This document shows positions 7,369 to 7,760 of a stretch of DNA of 7,760 nucleotides, one piece after another; position 1 is the stretch's first letter; the number at the start of each line of letters is the position of its first letter. The position numbers and the translations under genes are program-made. Source of the DNA: an uncultured Eubacteriales bacterium (GTDB taxonomy: Bacteria > Bacillota > Clostridia > Oscillospirales > Acutalibacteraceae); contig CAKUME010000044.1 in assembly GCA_934667575.1 (NCBI GenBank), positions 1 through 7,760 of the forward strand. The letters are read 5' to 3'. The notes under the pieces are model-generated. The model searched no databases and had not been told where the DNA came from. It worked only from the letters and a program-made list of their open reading frames with translations.

Positions 7369-7397
7369 ATTATCGCATATCGTGCCTGCGAAGTCAA
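7369..7397 (-). promoter_or_regulatory. Sigma-A-type promoter of the fucosidase gene
   Basis: On the - strand, TTGACT (complement of 7392-7397) and GATAAT (complement of 7369-7374) are separated by exactly 17 bases, each one base from consensus. A TGC just before the -10 makes it an extended -10 promoter. The predicted start is near 7362, giving a leader of about 50 bases with a good Shine-Dalgarno before the ATG at 7312. Confidence 0.85.
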
Positions 7398-7520
7398 TGC
7401 AGAATCGTTCGATAAAGTTGGAGGATATTCCGCAATGGGGGCAGTGAATCTAAAATTGGGCGAATATGGTAAGCTACTGCCGAAGAAATTCAAATTTATT
7501 TAAAAATTTTTTGTGCGAAA

Positions 7521-7571
7521 CCGGGTGAAATGCAACCTTGGGCGCGCCGGGATGGTTGAAAATTGCACCGG
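7521..7571. repeat. Long imperfect inverted repeat
   Basis: The left arm (7521-7537: CCGGGTG, AAT, CAACC) pairs with the right arm (7554-7571: GGTTG, ATT, CACCGG), with a one-base bulge and two small internal loops, giving about 14 pairs. The region between holds GGCGCGCC (7541-7548). No T-run adjoins either side, so it is not a clear terminator. It could be a regulator-binding dyad, a structured RNA or a remnant of a small repeat element; a genome search for other copies would decide. Confidence 0.4.
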
Positions 7572-7597
7572 GCAAAATTTGCACTAAGCCAAAAAAC

Positions 7598-7611
7598 CGC
7601 ATTCCAATGCG
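7598..7611. promoter_or_regulatory. 14-bp perfect palindrome CGCATTCCAATGCG except at its centre
   Basis: Arms CGCATT and AATGCG are exact inverted copies around CC. It lies about 55-70 bases upstream of the rightward promoter. AATGCG is also the half-site of the dyad at the fucosidase start, though in the opposite arrangement. It is flanked by A-runs on the + strand, so on the - strand it reads as a short hairpin followed by G and T's; a regulator site or a very weak - strand terminator are both possible. Confidence 0.35.
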
Positions 7612-7666
7612 AAAAAACGGCGAAATTTCACCTGTGCGCCGATGGGACTGGTTAAATATCACCATC

Positions 7667-7695
7667 TTTTCAAATGGGCGCGGGCTTGCTATACT
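7667..7695 (+). promoter_or_regulatory. Extended -10 promoter of a rightward gene beyond the window
   Basis: TATACT (7690-7695) is preceded by TGC, an extended -10 motif. TTTTCA (7667-7672) sits exactly 17 bases upstream as a weaker -35. The predicted start is near 7702, about 340 bases from the divergent fucosidase start. This indicates a gene starting at or just past the right edge. Confidence 0.75.
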
Positions 7696-7706
7696 AAAAC
7701 CGTGCT

Positions 7707-7729
7707 CATCCGAAACGAATATTCGGGTG
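7707..7729 (+). promoter_or_regulatory. Stem-loop and palindrome in the leader of the rightward transcript
   Basis: CATCCGAA (7707-7714) pairs with TTCGGGTG (7722-7729) with one G-U pair and a 7-base loop. Overlapping it, CGAATATTCG (7716-7725) is a perfect 10-bp palindrome. Lying at about +5 to +28 of the predicted transcript, it could be a DNA operator or an RNA leader structure. It is too short for a known riboswitch class. Confidence 0.45.
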
Positions 7730-7748
7730 AATCGATAAAATATCTCGT

Positions 7749-7760
7749 GAGGAGCGATGC
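7749..7760 (+). promoter_or_regulatory. Shine-Dalgarno site of the next gene at the right edge
   Basis: GAGGAG at 7749-7754 lies about 47 bases downstream of the predicted transcription start. The ATG at 7757-7759 is only 2 bases away, which is tighter than normal, so the true start is probably just outside the window. The encoded protein is unknown. Confidence 0.55.

Larger units (their letters stand above)
7398..7666. other. Gene-free region between divergent promoters
   Basis: I see no credible gene here. Open frames on both strands (63 and 66 codons) have no family features or good ribosome sites and follow local palindromes. Composition is patchy: 7480-7512 is almost all A/T, unlike the GC-rich genes. 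It contains an imperfect dyad (7521-7571) and short palindromes GCAAAATTTGC (7572-7582), CGCATTCCAATGCG (7598-7611) and GAAATTTC (7622-7629). The density of dyads between two promoters suggests regulator binding, but no regulator is identified. Confidence 0.5.

Noticed and set aside
7354..7374. Catabolite-responsive element (CcpA site) at the fucosidase start
   Set aside because: The sequence matches only part of the cre consensus; the second half does not fit.
7597..7620. Intrinsic terminator on the - strand (short hairpin followed by T's)
   Set aside because: The stem is 5-6 bp with a tiny loop, and no - strand gene is seen upstream of it in the window.
7474..7738. Small intergenic frames (63 codons on -, 66 codons on +)
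   Set aside because: No ribosome sites, no recognisable domains, and they overlap each other and promoter elements.
1..7760. CRISPR array, tRNA, rRNA, insertion sequence or defence system
   Set aside because: No regularly spaced repeats, no tRNA-like folds, no transposase or defence-type proteins were seen.

Overview
The window carries the 3' part of a bacterial A/V-type (vacuolar-type) ATPase operon on the + strand, a convergent alpha-L-fucosidase gene on the - strand, and an intergenic regulatory region with two divergent promoters at the right edge. Coding DNA is GC-rich. The subunit order K-E-C-F-A-B-D matches the V-ATPase operons of Firmicutes (the Enterococcus hirae ntp operon has the same core order). 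Together with the purine-rich Shine-Dalgarno sites and the GH29 fucosidase, this suggests a GC-rich gut Clostridia/Oscillospiraceae-type bacterium. The taxonomic guess is inference only.

Region by region: 1-106 is the end of the membrane rotor subunit K. 107-167 is a gap with a perfect 9-bp stem-loop. 168-761 is E (peripheral stalk), 788-1750 C (K-ring/central-stalk adaptor), 1774-2097 F (central stalk), 2140-3906 catalytic A, 3906-5279 non-catalytic B (overlapping A by one base), and 5298-5954 D (central rotor shaft, TTG start). A strong intrinsic terminator at 5975-6024 ends the operon. 6032-7312 (-) is a cytoplasmic GH29 fucosidase with its own near-consensus promoter at 7369-7397. 7313-7760 has no credible gene. 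It holds the fucosidase promoter, several short palindromes, a long imperfect dyad, and an extended -10 promoter plus Shine-Dalgarno site for a rightward gene that begins at or beyond the window edge.

The V-ATPase genes encode one machine. A3B3 hydrolyses or makes ATP, D and F transmit rotation, C couples the shaft to the K ring, and E with its partner (H/G, not in this window) forms the outer stalk holding subunit I (also outside). All visible signature residues of A and B are intact. The fucosidase is unrelated to the ATPase; it and the rightward gene may form a divergently controlled carbohydrate-use unit. I found no evidence of a previously undescribed system. The points worth a second look are regulatory: the K-E hairpin, the weak atpA initiation region, and the dyads between the divergent promoters.
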